DNA of 64,000 nucleotides. Origin: Lichenostomus cassidix. Lineage: Eukaryota; Chordata; Aves; Passeriformes; Meliphagidae. Location: assembly GCA_008360975.2 (NCBI GenBank), contig CM039194.1:10650426-10714425 (forward strand). Reading direction: 5' to 3'. The notes under the pieces are model-generated. The model was not told the DNA's origin. It saw only the letters and a program-made list of their open reading frames with translations, and did no database searches. How positions within the stretch are numbered: the first letter of the stretch is position 1; each line of letters starts with the position of its first letter. This document shows, in pieces, positions 24,213 to 39,200 of the stretch. Both the position numbers and the translations under genes were made by a program.

Positions 24213-27200
24213 CTATTGTAAGAACAGACAGACACAGTTAGTGTAGGAGAAGCTCCTGGGCTGCCATGTGACTACAATCATCCTGCAAAGCCAAAAGCCA
24301 GCAATGAGGGAGGTGTCTACCATTTCTGTGAAAGTTTCTTCCACTGAAATCAACATAAAACATACAAAAAAGTAAGATTAAAGCTTCAGGGGGCAGAGCC
24401 CTCAAGTTTATGGATGACCCCACTGCTACCAGCTCACCCACTGCCTGTTTACCTGCATAACTCCTCCCTGTGCTCATGCTGGTTGGCAACAACGTCCACT
24501 TGTCTGTGCTGGGGTTGTAGTATTCCACCGAGGCCAAGTTGCAGGAGCCATCATCGCCTCCCACCACGTAGAGGAGACCATTCACCGCACACACACCTCA
24601 GAGCAGAGCACAGATGGTGAGACATGGGCTAACTCAGCCCCCACAACACGCTGCTGCCATATTCCGATTCACTCCCCAGCAGATCCCTCAGCTCCCATTT
24701 TTATCACTTACAACACTGGTCACATACACCCCGAGCATCGAATTGCATTAAAAACCACACACAGACAACTGAGCCAAACACCACAGAAAGGCTTATCGTG
24801 GTTACCTGCATTCCTTCTGCACATATTCATGTCTGCTACTTGCTTCCAGGTGTTTGTCCCTGGGTCGTAGACTTCCACACTCTTCCTGACCAAGGGCCCG
24901 TCGTGGCCACCGGTGGCATAGAGCAGCCCACTGAGCACACCAACACCTGTGAGCACAGCCAGCATCAGCCACAGCACGGGGACAGGGCTGCATGGCCCTG
25001 CTGCTGCTACTGGGCACAGCCATGGCCTCTCCAAGGCACCTCCAAAAACATGGGCTACATGTGCACCAGGATCAGCAGGCATGTGCCCAACTCTGCACCC
25101 ACCCACCCTGTGGCACTACAGCAACCTGCACAGCAATGCCTGGCAGATGTCACCTCTTAGGAAGCTGTCAGGCTATCCAAGATCAGCAGTTTAGTCCCAT
25201 GACATTCCTCTGCCATTATTTCATCTCTTTGGACTGCCTTGCTGTCTGCCTCCCACCCCACCTTGTTTCCATCTGCCTGATCTTTGCTGCCGTGGGACTC
25301 TTTGCTTTTAACCTGATTCCCATTTCAAGACTTTCATTTTTGTTTTTCATGCTGCTTTTGTGCCACATCACTTCATCCCTTGGAGGATCTTCCTCTCCTC
25401 AACAACTTACAGTTCCAGTTTTTGAAGCCACCACTCAGTTCCTCTCCCCCCACTCCCACCCCCAAAACCTGGCAGCACTTGGCACAGACAAGGTGCCTCC
25501 AATGCCACCTTCTCAGGCATTTTTGATGTGCCCTGGCTGAATCTCTGGAATGACAAGGATCTGGAGGCTACTCCTGCCTAATATTAATTAATTAATTAAT
25601 TAAAATGTTCACCAATCCACGAGAGTTAAAACTTCCAGCAACATATCTTCGTTAATAGGTTCAAAGGCCTCTATTAAAATTAACAAGGTGGGATGTTAGT
25701 AAAACAGAAACAGATCTGAATCACAGCATTTCAACCAAGGGCATTAACCAGCGTGCAGGGGGGAGAGGGGCCCTGCCAGCCTGACACCAACAGAGCTTCC
25801 ACTCACTCCCTCTGCAAGGATCTTTCCTGTTTGGGAAAGGAGAGGACAGGAATAGCTGCTGAGCCAGAGAACAGGCACCACCCAGGCTCGGCAGCTCCAT
25901 CAGGAACACCCCATTTTGGGGACAGGCACACTGCCACAGGTCTACCACTGTCACCTTTCCCTTCTCCAGACTGTCTTAGCTCGCTGCTGCTGGGTTTGGT
26001 TTTGACCAGCTGTCTCTCACTGCTCCAAGAGGTGCTTAAATCCTAACAGGACATTAGGATTCATGGCTCACCTCTGGCAAACATATAATTCATCTCTAAC
26101 TGCCATAAATATCCAACTTAGTGGGCTAAATCCTTGCTCTGGTTGAAGTACTCCAACGTGCACAACTTGGAAAGAGCAGAACATGTCCCAGTGTGCATCC
26201 TGGCTCCTGAGCTGTACCAGGTGTCTCCCAGCTCACTGGGAAATGGAAAGTCACTTAACTGCATCAGAGTCCAGCAGCCTGGGTGTGCAGCACCTTGGCA
26301 TTTGGCTATATTCAGCTGTTAACAAAAGATCTATAGTTTTAAGAAATAATTTGATTAGTAAACTAATTTAAACAAGAGAGTAAAGAAGTTGGAAACTCTC
26401 TCAAGCCTTTTCACATAAAACTGCCTCTTCATGCAGTGAAACAGGGGACACAAGGACAGGACATCCCTGCCAGAAGGGGAAGGGAATCCCTCAGCTGCTC
26501 CAGCAAACCCTCGAGGTGCTCCAAAAATGTGCAGATGTGGCTCTTGGGGACATGTTTTAGCAGTAAGTATGGCAGTGCTGGGTTAACGTTGGACTTGATG
26601 ACCTTAAAGGTCCTTTCCAATCTAAAAAATTCTATGATTCCACAAAACCTGGGCAGCACCTGCACATCCCCACAGCCCGGATTAGGGTAGCCCCAGGGAC
26701 TTGGGGACAGCTGTCTTCACCCCCACTAGATGTCAGCACGGTGTCATTTCTGGAGCTGTACAGCAGATCGTGCTGCAGCTCCGCTGGTGGCCAGTGGCAC
26801 CGGGTAGTACCCTCCCAGTGCCTGCTGGAGAGGCATCTGGGGACAAGCAGGGCCTGAGGAGCTCAGCTTTCAGGTGGGGAACAGAAAGCTGCAAAGCAAT
26901 TTGGCAGGCGAGCAGGAGCTTTCCGAACAAAGGACTTGCTGCATGGAGAAACACTTGTAAAGCAGCACTTGGAGCAGAGTGGTTCCAACAGACAACTCAC
27001 TAAAATCCATCTCACTACAGGCACAAACTTCTTGCTGTTTCAACACACTGCCAACAAAAGGAGATAATAATTTTGCTCTCCTGAAGGCTGCACTGGGCTG
27101 GGTTTAAGCATCAAGCAGATACTACAAACTGCTTAACAGAACTCAAACCAACAGTGTGTCCATATTGCCTCACCAGGAGCTGCAGAAAAGGCCTGGAGCG

Positions 27201-30200
27201 AGGGAAGAAAGGGTGTAGAGAGCAACCTCTCAAACTGCCCAGCTCAGAAGGGAATTCCCACCAGAGCTTAATCTGTGGGGTCATTTCAGCCCCAAAGAGC
27301 CAAGCCCCAACCCCAGCTTGGCTGCCAGTGGGTTACAGCACAATTTAACATCAGGGAGGACCCACGGCACACTCTGAGCAATAAGACCAACAGTGACAAA
27401 TTCCCATTCACCTGAAGATTATTTCAAATGCAATGGATAAGAACTCTTATTCCTTTCAGAGAGGAACAGTCCCAGAGAAGACAAGTCTGGCCTAAGATCA
27501 TGTAGGAAATCAGAAACCATCAAGACTAGAATCTAATCCTTTTACAACAGGTCCTTTCCTCTAATCCTCCACATCACCAACTCTTGCCAACAAAAAACAA
27601 ACTAAGAATTAGCTTAGCAGGGGCAATCTGAGATTAATTTTGTTATCTTGCACATCACCCAACATGCAGATGTGGTTTGTGTTGCAAAGCACCTGCTGGC
27701 TGCTTGCACGAAGATCCAAAATGAAAAACCCTCTGAAACCCCCCAATGATAAGGGAGAGGGAGGTGCAGCTTGGCTCTCCTGTGCCCAGCTGTGTCTGCA
27801 GCTGGCAATTTGGAAAGAGAACTCTGCTTACAAGTGAGATACATCTGTTAGCAGGGCTACTCTGAGACACAGAACATTATTTCATTAATCCAGAAATTAA
27901 TCTCAATTTGGCAGATTCCCTCAAAGTCACGAGAGCTGCTGAGAACTTCCAAGCAATTACATTTTTACCCCTCATGGGAAGCAGAGACAAACAAGAAGTT
28001 GCACTAGCAAGCCCGGCAACGCCAAATCCCACTTTTCCTTCCTGTCTGTGAGCAGAGAAGAAGGTGGTGCCCATCCTGGGCTCCCTGGCAGGCAGTACCT
28101 GCCCCGCTGCGCCGTGTGCTCATGTCAGCCACGTAGGTCCACTCGTTGGTGGCAGGGTTGTACTGCTCCACCGTGCTAAGGCACTGCCGCGACGCTCCGT
28201 CGTAGCCTCCCACGGCGTAGAGCTTCCCTGCAACACACACAGGCACTGCTTAAACACATCTCAGCCTGGGGAGGGGAATCCTGCCTGAGGGAACCTCTGG
28301 GGGACTTGCCTAAACCTGCTGGGTCTGGGGAAAAGCCAAGGAAAGGGATCTGGAGGGGACTCAGAGACAGGCGTGGCTGTTTGTAAAGCTGTTAAAACTG
28401 CCAGCTAACACAGGGATACAATACAACAGCTTAATCAGAAATCAACAACCCACAGGGTTCTTCAAATTATTTGTTGGTCCAGAAGAGCAAATATCAAAGC
28501 ATGTTCTGCTGATGGAGGGTTTCCCCTGTCAAAGGCCAACACTGCCCATTAATTACAGCATCACATGAGCAATAAATATGAAATAGCCTCTTATAATAAT
28601 ATAATACCTGCAAGGAAACCTAGACCTGATTTTGAAGAACTTGAGGCCAGCCTGGTCACTCGTGCCCAGTGCTGACAGCACAGGAGATCCCCATGCTGTG
28701 AGTCTCCTGGGGTATCCAACCCTCCCTGCCTCAGCTCAGTGAAAGCTGATTAACACACTCACTGAGACCAGAGAAGCACAGTCAGATATCATGGGACTGC
28801 CTCATGCATGAAACAAGGTTGATGCTCTACCATATCCTCTGTTCCCAAGCCTGACTGATCCCCTCTCCTTGTCTCCCTGTATCAGCTATCAGCTTGTTTT
28901 GCATTTAGGCAGTAAACTCTCTGGGCAGAGAGGGTTTCTTCTTACTAAAGCAGCCAGCACAAGGATCCTGGTTCAAGTCCAGGTCTCCTAGATGCTACAA
29001 TAAATAACAATTAATAAAGCTCAACAAATTCATAGAAAACTTCTAACCTAAATCTTTGTACAAAACCCAGAAATAATATCCATTCTCAATCTGTAGCAGC
29101 ACAGCCATGAATGAGCTGTGCAATTTTTTGCATGCACAAGACTCCCACCAGCAGTTATCTTGAGCCTTAGGCTTTTGCATCCTCCTGTTTTGGATGTCTG
29201 CAAGGCTCCAAGAACAGGCTGGCTCTTTTCTTTCTCCCTCAGGCCCATTCATGGCCTCCTTCTGCATCTTCCTGTGTCTGTGAACATTTCAAACTCTTAC
29301 TTGTGCTGTTGGTCCTGCCTGGTATTTGTCAATTAATCAGGCAAGGATGTTAATCCAAGCAAGACAAGATCAATTTACCCAGCCAGCATCAATTATTAGA
29401 TATTTTCAGTATTCACAAACATCAGATCAATTTTTGCCCTATTCAGATGAACCCTGTGGATTAACTTGCAGCTTGTTCCCTACACCAGTGTGATCAGCTC
29501 TTGAGCCCATCATTATTTTTTTGGGGTCATTATTTTCATCATGGACCCCAACATATGCAACACTTATTTGTGCTTGCAAACAAAGCAAAGGAAAAGGATC
29601 TCATGAGCCTCCAGTAGCAAAATCTGTCCACAGAAATGCATCTCTCAGGTCTATATTTAATATTTCTTCTGCATTCAAGCACTTGAGCAAATTCCAATGA
29701 CTGACAGCAGCCCAGCATTTCCCAAGCATGGGCCAGTTTTGAAGGAGGTGCTTCTTAAACATGCAATTTAATTTAATGACAACTATTTACTCTAACTTTA
29801 TGTCTCTTTCTCTTCAAAATTAAACACATTTCATGAACATTAACATATTACATGTATTTCCCACTCAAACAGGTCAAACTAAAGCACTGTAAAGCATGAT
29901 TTACATGGTTTATAACAAGGCTTATGCCAAAGCTGCTCTGCACTGCACTAATTGGAAAGTGCTATGCCACACTGAAGACAAATTCAAATAAAGCCTTTCA
30001 CCTGCTTCAGAATAGATTTTGTAAAGGAAGAAATGGTTCCTACTTAAACTTCTCATTCTCCTGACTCCAAACCAAGCTGCTCAGTTCCAGCTGCCTCAAG
30101 TCTGGTGCTGACAGAGGTTTCAGCAGCTGCCCCCATGCTCCCAGGGCTCCCACCTTGCTCTGAGCTGCCGCAGCTCCAGCCCTTGCTATCGTCAGCCCTG

Positions 30201-33200
30201 CTCCTTTAGGAACCACAGCAGAGCGTGCTGGGCCTGATGTCAATAAACACAGGTTTTAGTATTCCTGACAAACCACCAGCTTGGGGCTGTGGGACGAAGT
30301 CTGTTCCTGTTTCTCTGTCTGAGCAGGTTTTCCGTGATGGTTATTCCATCCACGCAGTGTCTGCCGGCAGCAGCAGCATCCACAGCACAACAGCACTGGC
30401 TCTCACCAGCCACAGGCAGCCCAGCAAGAATAAGCATTCAAAAAAACCTGCACACACCTAATTGCATTTGCAGGAGGCATGGGCTGGTCTGATAGAGATT
30501 GAGGCTCTTGGAAAGCTACACGTGATTTTTCACCAAGATAAAGAGGAGAATGGAAAAAGTTGCAGCAATTACGTCATATAAAATCAATCTTTCCCAACTG
30601 GTCTAGGGAAGTTCTTGCCATTCCCTCCTACTGCACTTAACCATTCAGGCTTCTGTTTGACACAATAACATCTGCTTGATGGAAATGGCTGCTGGTTTTC
30701 TTACCCTCCACAACTCCAACTCCAACACTGCTTCTTCTTGTATTCATGGGAGCCACAAAAAACCACTCATTGGTTTTATAGCTATAGGCCTCAACTGATG
30801 CCAGACCTAGTTAAAAAGGGGATACACAGGTTTTCTAATTAAAAAAAAAGAGAAGAAAAAAAGATTGGTGTTGCACTTTCATCTGCCTTCCACCTCCTCC
30901 CAAGCCCGTAATTCCCACCACACTCCTGCAATCCCATTTCCTAATCCCTTGCCTTTCAGGCTGGGGACCAGCATGTCAATGCCACTTCTTCAGCAGCTGG
31001 AAAAACTGTTACCCCATCACCCCTGCCCTGGGACTGCTGCCTCTGATGTGCCAAGGACACCAAGGGAAGCAGAGTCCAAATTCCAAGCCTAAAAGCCCCA
31101 CGTCCTTTCAAGCATTACAAAATTTCCATGCAAAGGTTTAAAATTCCCCCAGACCCTGCTGCAATAGCTAGTTCAGGGCTTAACCAAGTGGTAAAGCTTT
31201 ACAGCAGAGGCAGAGGTGTGAATCTAAACATGCAGCTATGCCAAGACAAATCCCAGGCACTCACACCCTGTAAGATGCCTTGCTAGTATTTTATTCATGT
31301 TGCTATGAAAAATTTAACTGAACAAGGAAAAATCCCTTTTCCGCCCATAACCATACAGAGAATGAGGCTGAAAGAACTGCATCACTAAAGAAAATAACAA
31401 GGGTGTGATTCTCTGCAATTACTGACGGGTCAGAACATGCACGTGGGTAGTTAGAATACATTTTCTACAATTTCTAGAACAATTTCCAGAACAATTTCCG
31501 GCTCTTTCTCTACACAACCACAGCGAAAGGCTACAGGAACCTCTCTACCGCCCTGCAATCTCCGCAGGGCCACCGCAAACCCTTTTTCCAGGTCAGGCAC
31601 AGCCTGGATTTTGCTGGGTCACCTACCAGTGCTGCCGTCAAAGCCGCCCACTGCGTAGAGGAGGTCGTTGAGCACAGCGGCGCCCAGCGTGCTGCGCCTC
31701 TCCTGCATGCTGGCGATGGATGTCCACTGGTCCTTGACGCCGTCGTACACATCCACCGTGCGCACCCGCAGCGAGCCGTTAAAGCCCCCGACAGCATACA
31801 CATTGCCAGCCATGAACACCACACCTGGGCAAACAGGAGAGGGCTGTACAGCAGATTTACCCCCCAGCAGTTTGGGAGGATCTGTCTCTAGGCAGATCTC
31901 GCTCGCCTGCCAGGTGTGAAAGGCAGCCGGGAGGAGCAGAGCGCAGGCAAGGCTTTGGTGTTTTCTGCAGGTTAGGAGTGTTGAAGGCAAGCGTGATGAA
32001 GCATAGTGGTCATATGGGAGGTGAAATGCACATAAAAACAGGGCAGCATGAGGCACAGATGGAGTTCGCACCTGAGTGAGTAATTCTGTGAGCCAGAGGG
32101 AACACCAAATGGTGAGCCACATTCACAGCCCTGTCAGATGTTTTCAGAGGAACACTCCCAACTCAGAGATCTGCTCTCTATCACCCACTCCTTGATGCCG
32201 AGAGAGGGACTGACTCAGCTCCTTTGATTTTCACTAGGAAACCAGCAAGAAAAGCTGGACCCCTCTGGGCTGCCAAGACAGCAAGGGGGGAGAAGGAGGG
32301 GAAACACTGATGGAGGAACAGCCAAGAAAGAGACATGGTGAGGGGTAGACAGTGGCTATGGAGAGCAGATAGGCAGGAGCAACCCCACTGGAGAGCAGGA
32401 CATCTACCTGAACAAGAAGGGAAAGATGCCTGCAGGGAAAGAACAGGAAGGAATAGCAAAAAAAGAGCAGCTTGACGCCAGAGGCACAGAGGAATGCTGA
32501 AGGGATGACTGAGGACATCCATCCATGAGAAAAACAAAGAAGGTTGCAGCAAAAATTGCCATTACCTGCTCTGCATCTCCGTGAGGGAAGCTCAGCAACC
32601 TGGTCCCACCGCTCCTCCTCAAAATCATAGCACTCCACACTGCGAATGGCTTTGGGTGCTTGCCCACCCACCACAATCATCACCTGCAGAGCAAAGAGAA
32701 GAGCTAGAAAACCTCAGACATGACCCTGGGCAGCTGCTCTCTGCAGAGAAACCATCCCCACAACCTGGCCAAGAGCAGCTGCCAAAACATGTGCTGCAGG
32801 CCAGCTAGAAGCCTCTGCAGGGACACTTATTTCAGGCAATTATATTTCAAGGGGGAAAAAATTATCTCTAATTTAATGCATGCTAAATATGGCCACCCCA
32901 TTCACCCTTCTTCACTGCATCCAAGGTGGGCAACTTGCCCAATTTCCCCTTGAAATACAAAACCTTTTGGCGCCGTGGCATACACAAGACTCACTGCGAA
33001 AGTATTTTTAAGTGAAGAAGATTCCAGCATAATTTCCACTGGTGGCTCACTGTTTAGTCATTATCTCCATGGTGGTGCTAAAAATAATCAATGCCACTTA
33101 GCAAATAAAATGTGACAGCTGCGGTGCCACCTGTGGGGAGGTGACACTCAGGGAAATCACCACAACTGTCGTGACTGGAGGAGGTCTGGGCTGCTGAAGG

Positions 33201-36200
33201 ATGTGATTTGTCAGCTTCATTAAAGCTTTTGGATACCACAGGTACTGAAGCAAATGCGGGAATGAAACCCTAAATTCCTTACAGGCAGGGAAGAGCTATG
33301 TGAAGGTGATCAGGGCAATCTCTGCCAGGTCAGGCTAAGGGTTCATCCAGCCCCACACTCCACTCCCAGCAACAGCAAGTGGTGGACACTGGTGGGAAAG
33401 TGAGAGGAGCAGAAGACCTGGGCAGCATGCAGCGTGGTCCTTCCCAACTCAGCCCTCTCTGCTGCCAGAAGACAAACTGGCCATGGGTGCCAGGAGCCTG
33501 CTGCTCTGCACTCAAGGCTGCCCATTGCTCTGAGCCCCAGCTGGGCACTGCAAACCAACACTGCACAGGCAGCCAACCCCCAAAACACCTGCACTGACCA
33601 GCAGCTGGATCTGCACTCTGTTCAGCACACATTTCATTCAACCCTCCACAGCCATCCACAGGGAGGATTTGCTCCCTTTATCACAGCAAATCAGCAGGAC
33701 AAACATTACCCAAGACAGTCTGATTTTTACAAGACCAAGGAGCTAGAAACAAGATAATGGGGCTTCAAATATAGACAAAGTGTAGATGGAAAACTGGCTT
33801 TAGCCTCTGCAAGGCAGCAGGGAGTAGCTGAGGGGATAAGGTTGTCACTCGAGGTCACACGGGTAGCAAACTCAACTCCAAGTAGGGCTGCTTAAAAGTA
33901 GAGTGCTAGTCAGCAATTTAAAGAATTTGAAGAGCATGGAAATAGTGGCCTGTTTGATCTACAAAGATGAGAACATGATATTAGATACCAAATTGAGTCT
34001 AAATTAACAGCCTGACCACTAGTTGTGTAACAGTCTCCCATCACAAGCTGCAGGGCTTCACATGATTACAGAATTAAGGGATTTCACAGCAGACGATAAT
34101 CCCTCATCAGCAGGACCAACAGGCCAGATAAAGTTTCTCAGTAACAGGATTGCTGAAAGATCATCACCTTCTTCCCTTTCTTCACAGTTCAAAAGAAGGG
34201 AGGAGAGACCTGCAGAAGATTTGGGTTTGTACTCATAGGTCATGCAATAAAAGATGTTGAGAACCTCTGAACTCACTGATTTGCTGTTCCTTTTATCCTT
34301 AACTACTTTAGTCCTTGAACAAGGGCTGTGTCAGCCCTCCATGATACCCCAAAGCTATGTTCTACCAACTTCATCTCAGCAACAGCAGGCAGAAAGGACA
34401 CTGACACACTGCCACAGGCTGCAAAACCATGATTTCTCAATGGACAGCCCAGTATCCAACATTAGAAACAACACAGATCTCATACACCACACCACAAAGC
34501 AACCTCATAATAATTTGTGCTTGGAAAAATAACACTCTGTGGGGGTTTGATGTCTGAGAATCTCCAAATGCTGACTAACAACTCCACTGACAGTCTGCTA
34601 AGAGACACTGTGCCAAAGTTTGTTTATCTCTGGGACACTGGAGATTCTGTTCTTCTTCACTAATGAAGTGGTGGCCAGAGCACCACACGCCTGCAGGACA
34701 AGCGTGGGGAGCAACAAGGAGTATTTATTCAGTTGCTGCTTTGAGTCTATTGAAATTCGCTTCAGACTTCCTGCCCACGGGGCTGGGTGCTGCTGTTTCC
34801 TGCTTTCCTGGCTCCTGATTATGGATACAGGAAAGGAAAAGACACCTCCTGTGCCCCTCCTCAGCAGGGCTCCACCTCAGCCAGCCCTCCCAGCACTGCA
34901 GCAGCTGCCTGCAGCCACTGCACAGTCAGAGCCACAAACCCACTTGTGGCTGACAAAATGTTTTAACAGCAGAGATATTCCTTCCCCTAAGGGTTTATCT
35001 ACGTTTATCCAACTAAATTATGTATCCTTGCTGGGCACAGGCAATGCCAGAAGAGGGAGTAAAACACTGCAAAGCACCGTGGTGGAGTTAGTAAAAAGTC
35101 ACACGGCAGGTTATCAAGCTCTTGTCAGAGACTGAAAATGCCACCAGGAGCAGAGGTGAGGTGACACGAAGTGACAAGCTCAGCTTACCTTTGGCAAGCT
35201 AACGGGAGTCCTTGGCTTTGTCCTGGGATTCTTTATCAGCTGCCTTTGATCCAGAGGAAGCAAATGGTATTTCATGGCCTCGATAAGGAAGTCTTTACAG
35301 GTGTTGTTATTCTTAATTAAAGCTTCTTCTTCGACTGTCTGAGAACATGCACACACAGCAAAGCTCATTTAAACTGGCACAGGGTCACAAGCAGCTTTGT
35401 GGAAAGAACATGTAACCTGGAATTTCCCTTCCAAATTACCAACATTTACAAAAATAAATGCAGGAGACAAACACAGACTTCCAGCTCTTCCCAAAAAAAC
35501 ACATGCAATAACATCCAAGCTTCTCACTTTTTTCCAAGATCACTCACAAGAAGTATTTTATCACCCTCTGCCAAACACTTGATTCAGCAGAAGAGAATTC
35601 ACCAGGAGTCTGGTTACAAAATAAGCAATTTCTTTCATCTGAGTCTGAATTCTTAAGGAGAGGCAGTATCTTTTATTCCATCAGAAGATACAGATGAAAG
35701 AAAAAAAAAAAAGAAACATTATGGATTCCTCTTGTGAATACCAATTTTATACCAATTGTATTGATTTTTTTAGATCCATGATAAAAGCATAGTAGTCAAA
35801 GAGGCCAATTGCCAACCCCTTCTTTGGGAATTCTCAGCTCGTTATCTAGGCCCAGATCCCAGGAATTTATTCATGAAGAACAATCTGCAAGTCAGACTGA
35901 GTCAGACAGTATCTCCCCTGCCAGTCACACAGACCCATATGGATGCACAGTACACATCTTAAGCCAAAATTATCACACATTATGTGTTTCCATTATGATG
36001 TTTCACCTGTGCATGAGAGGAAAAAGCTGCACAAGCTTGTAATACTACCACCCTGGAATATTCAGGGTGAAAAATCACAAGATACTAAGTTCTCAGTGCT
36101 TCCCCAAGAGGGGCAGGAGCTCTGCTCTCAGCATTGCCTAGCAGAGCACACGCCCCATTTACAAGAAGGTTTCTGAAGCACACATGGATTGCAGAGTCCA

Positions 36201-39200
36201 CTCAGTTTTTGCTTTTCTTCTTCTGTTTACAGACTCAGCAACAGACCAAATTACCCATCTCAGACACAAACAGCCAAGCCACTGATTAAGGAACAACCAG
36301 CAGCTTAAGTGCAAGTATTAGTGACTTATTTGCAGACCAACCTGTACCAGGTAATCTCTGGGCAAGAGGGGCAGGCGAACGTGCTCCATCAGCTTAGCCA
36401 TGTGCTCCAAGCGGGATTCCTTCTCGTAATTTATCCAAGAGATAACTGCTTCAAAGACCTGCACAGACAAAGTACAATCAAATGGGGAAGAGAGAACTGC
36501 CTTGCACGGTCAAAATGAGAATCATGGTGATTTTAGAGCATCGAAGGGAGGGGGTGCAAGATCTCTATCAAACAGATGGAAAAGTTGTGGCTGCACAGAG
36601 CACAGGCAGCACTGTGGCAAAGAGCTGAGCTGACCATGCATGTTAACAAGCAACTTCACATCTAGATGTGCTGTATCACTCCCACAGCTAAGTGCATGTC
36701 CAGAACAATCATATACCTCTTGGACACGAGGGCTGGAAGGCAGCCAGGAAACTTAATGAGCCTGCTGACATTTGCACTGGACATTATTCATGAAATCAGC
36801 CACAACAATTACTCCTGATAACAGAGATCTCCCTCCTCCAGGAGCCTGCCCACAGAGTCACTATGCTCATTTTTAATCACTGCACCAGCTCCAGCAGGCC
36901 CCAAAAACCAAGAAGTCTCGAGGACAACTTCTCCACACCCACAGGACAAGCCCTGCCTGCAGTCACAGAACCTCTGCACTGCTAAAAACACTCTGATACC
37001 CCAGCTGGGAAACAAGGGCACACCAGGCTTCTGGTCTGAACCAAAATCCAGTTTGACTTCCAGATCCAACTGGTTGAGATAAGCATCCAGAGCTGGAGTC
37101 CGTGACGAAGTGCTCACAAACAGCCCCATGGGCAGAGCCCTCACAGGCACAGGAGAAACATCCTATGTGGGCTCCTGGATGAATATGCATGTGCTTATGT
37201 AACTGTGAGCCTCACTCGCAAAAGAAAGGCCTAAAAATGTCACCAGGAGTGGGAAAGGCTTCCTGAAACGCCCAGCAAGGCAGGAAGAGGGGCTGATGCA
37301 GTCTCAGATGCTGCACAGCAGGATCTGGATCACCGCAGTGGTTTCCCCACAGAGAGAGAATTAAATTCTGACGCATAACTCACATCTACAGGCAGCACTC
37401 CCCAGGCTCTCTCACTGCCCAGCTCCTCAGGGGGGTTGAGCAGAGACCCTGTCTGTCCTGTGCTTCCCAAAAAGCATCCCTGGCCCTTCTCTCCAACATG
37501 CCAGGCAAGCACCCTCAGTTTCAGCTTCCTTCCAGGGTCACCAAATGGTCAGGCCAATTTGCACAGATAATTATTTCTTTCTTTCCATCCCTCCCATCAC
37601 TCCCCAAGAAACCATTTTGTTTGGTCCAAGGTCACTAATTTGACAAAATCAACCAAAAATGAGGGCACCAATTGCTGCTGGTAAATGTATTTGCAGGAGG
37701 CCTTGGCAGACACATCCTGCCATGGAGGAGAGGCAGAGCAGAAAGGGGTTTCTTCCTCTTAGGCTAAACTATATATTTTTAAAATGCAGTAAAGCACCGG
37801 CCTCATTTCCTGTGCCAACAAAGCTCCTGCTGAACTGTTTGGAATTCAGGACACTGCAATGAGGATTTAAGCAACACAACAGGGAGCAGTGTAATCAAAC
37901 TGCAGCAAAGGCTGAGGAGAATAACTACTGCAGAGCCTTTAAGTATTTTAAAATTAAAATAAATAAGCAAACAAACATTTTAACTTCGGCTATGAGGCCT
38001 TTAAAGTAGAAACTGGGTTGTTGTGAGATTTTTTAATTGCAAATGAGTGCGGAAGGAGGATAAAGCAAATGTTTAGCCAACAAACAGGCTTCTCATTAAC
38101 CTCTTCTGCACAAAGGCTGGGCTGCAGAGCAGATCCCAGGGCTGGGACATACCCAGCTACAGGTCAGGAGGACAGTGAACAAGTCTAAAGGAAGGTAAGG
38201 CAAATGTGTACTAGGAATAAGCTGCTTCCTCTGTTCTGGAGTCCACTCTTGAGTTAGTGCTGTTAGGCAAGTACTGATGCTTCCCTGCTGTGCCTACTCT
38301 AAAAATAACTTTTTTTTTTTTTAAGTCAGATTCTGGCACCTTCCATTGGCTCTGATTCCTAATTTCATGAGAAGGGGGGAAAAAGCTTTAATCCAAGACA
38401 GCAACATCTCTATTTAAAGGCCACATCTGTTTCCACTCCTGCCATGCCAGCTGCAGACCCTGAGCAGCTGCTGCCTCTCCCCCAAGACTCTCCAGCCATG
38501 CAGGACCTGCTGCCAGGGTGGGATGGACCAGAGAAGTTGCCCACACAGCTTGATTTAGAGCCAAGGCACAGGCTGAGCTAGCAGCTGGCACCTGCCTGGC
38601 TGCAGGACCAGTCCCAAGCTTGGGAGAAATTAATTTCCCACTCTGTGGAGCAGAAGGGTAAAAGCCTGGAATATCCCCTCTCTGCATACTGCCTAAAGAG
38701 TGAGCAAGCCCAGATGTTTTCCCAGTCTCTCCAGCCAAAAATCCAGCTGTTAGAGATTCCCAGGAGTGAGGGCCAAATCTTGCATCAGCTTCTGCTGCAT
38801 GTCAACAGCATGAGACAATGAGTTAATCACCAGACTCTGCACAGAATCCCCAATCCAGAAATCCCAGCCCTTTAAAAAATTTCTTTAGCCACTGTTCTGA
38901 GTTGGCAGGAGACCATTCTCAAGTCTCCCCACTTCATACATCTTTCGTAAATAACAAATAAAAATTATTTTTATATGGGGTTTTTTAGCTTGCAAACAGT
39001 AAAAAGAGCCAATTAGGTCAGGTACAGAAAACATTAACAAAACTGTCTTCCAAGTACTGTGCCCAGCTATAGCAAAAACAGCAAGCAGGGACAACAAACC
39101 TCTGCCCTATTCTGAAAGGGTCTCTGTAACTGCAGACACTGGTACAGCAAGGGGGAGAGAAGAGAAAGGAGAAGAATCCTGGAGTGAAGAGGAAATGCTG

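Larger units (their letters stand above)
24947..28098 (-). other. KLHL3: KLHL3 intron 12
   Basis: 3,152 nt. It contains a CR1 3' fragment (26515-26641), an ATTA repeat (25583-25604) and a possible MIR-like relic near 27480-27560. No exon recognised. Confidence 0.9.

Noticed and set aside
28960..29010. A tRNA gene
   Set aside because: Only the B-box-like motif is present; there is no A box, anticodon arm or pairing acceptor stem.
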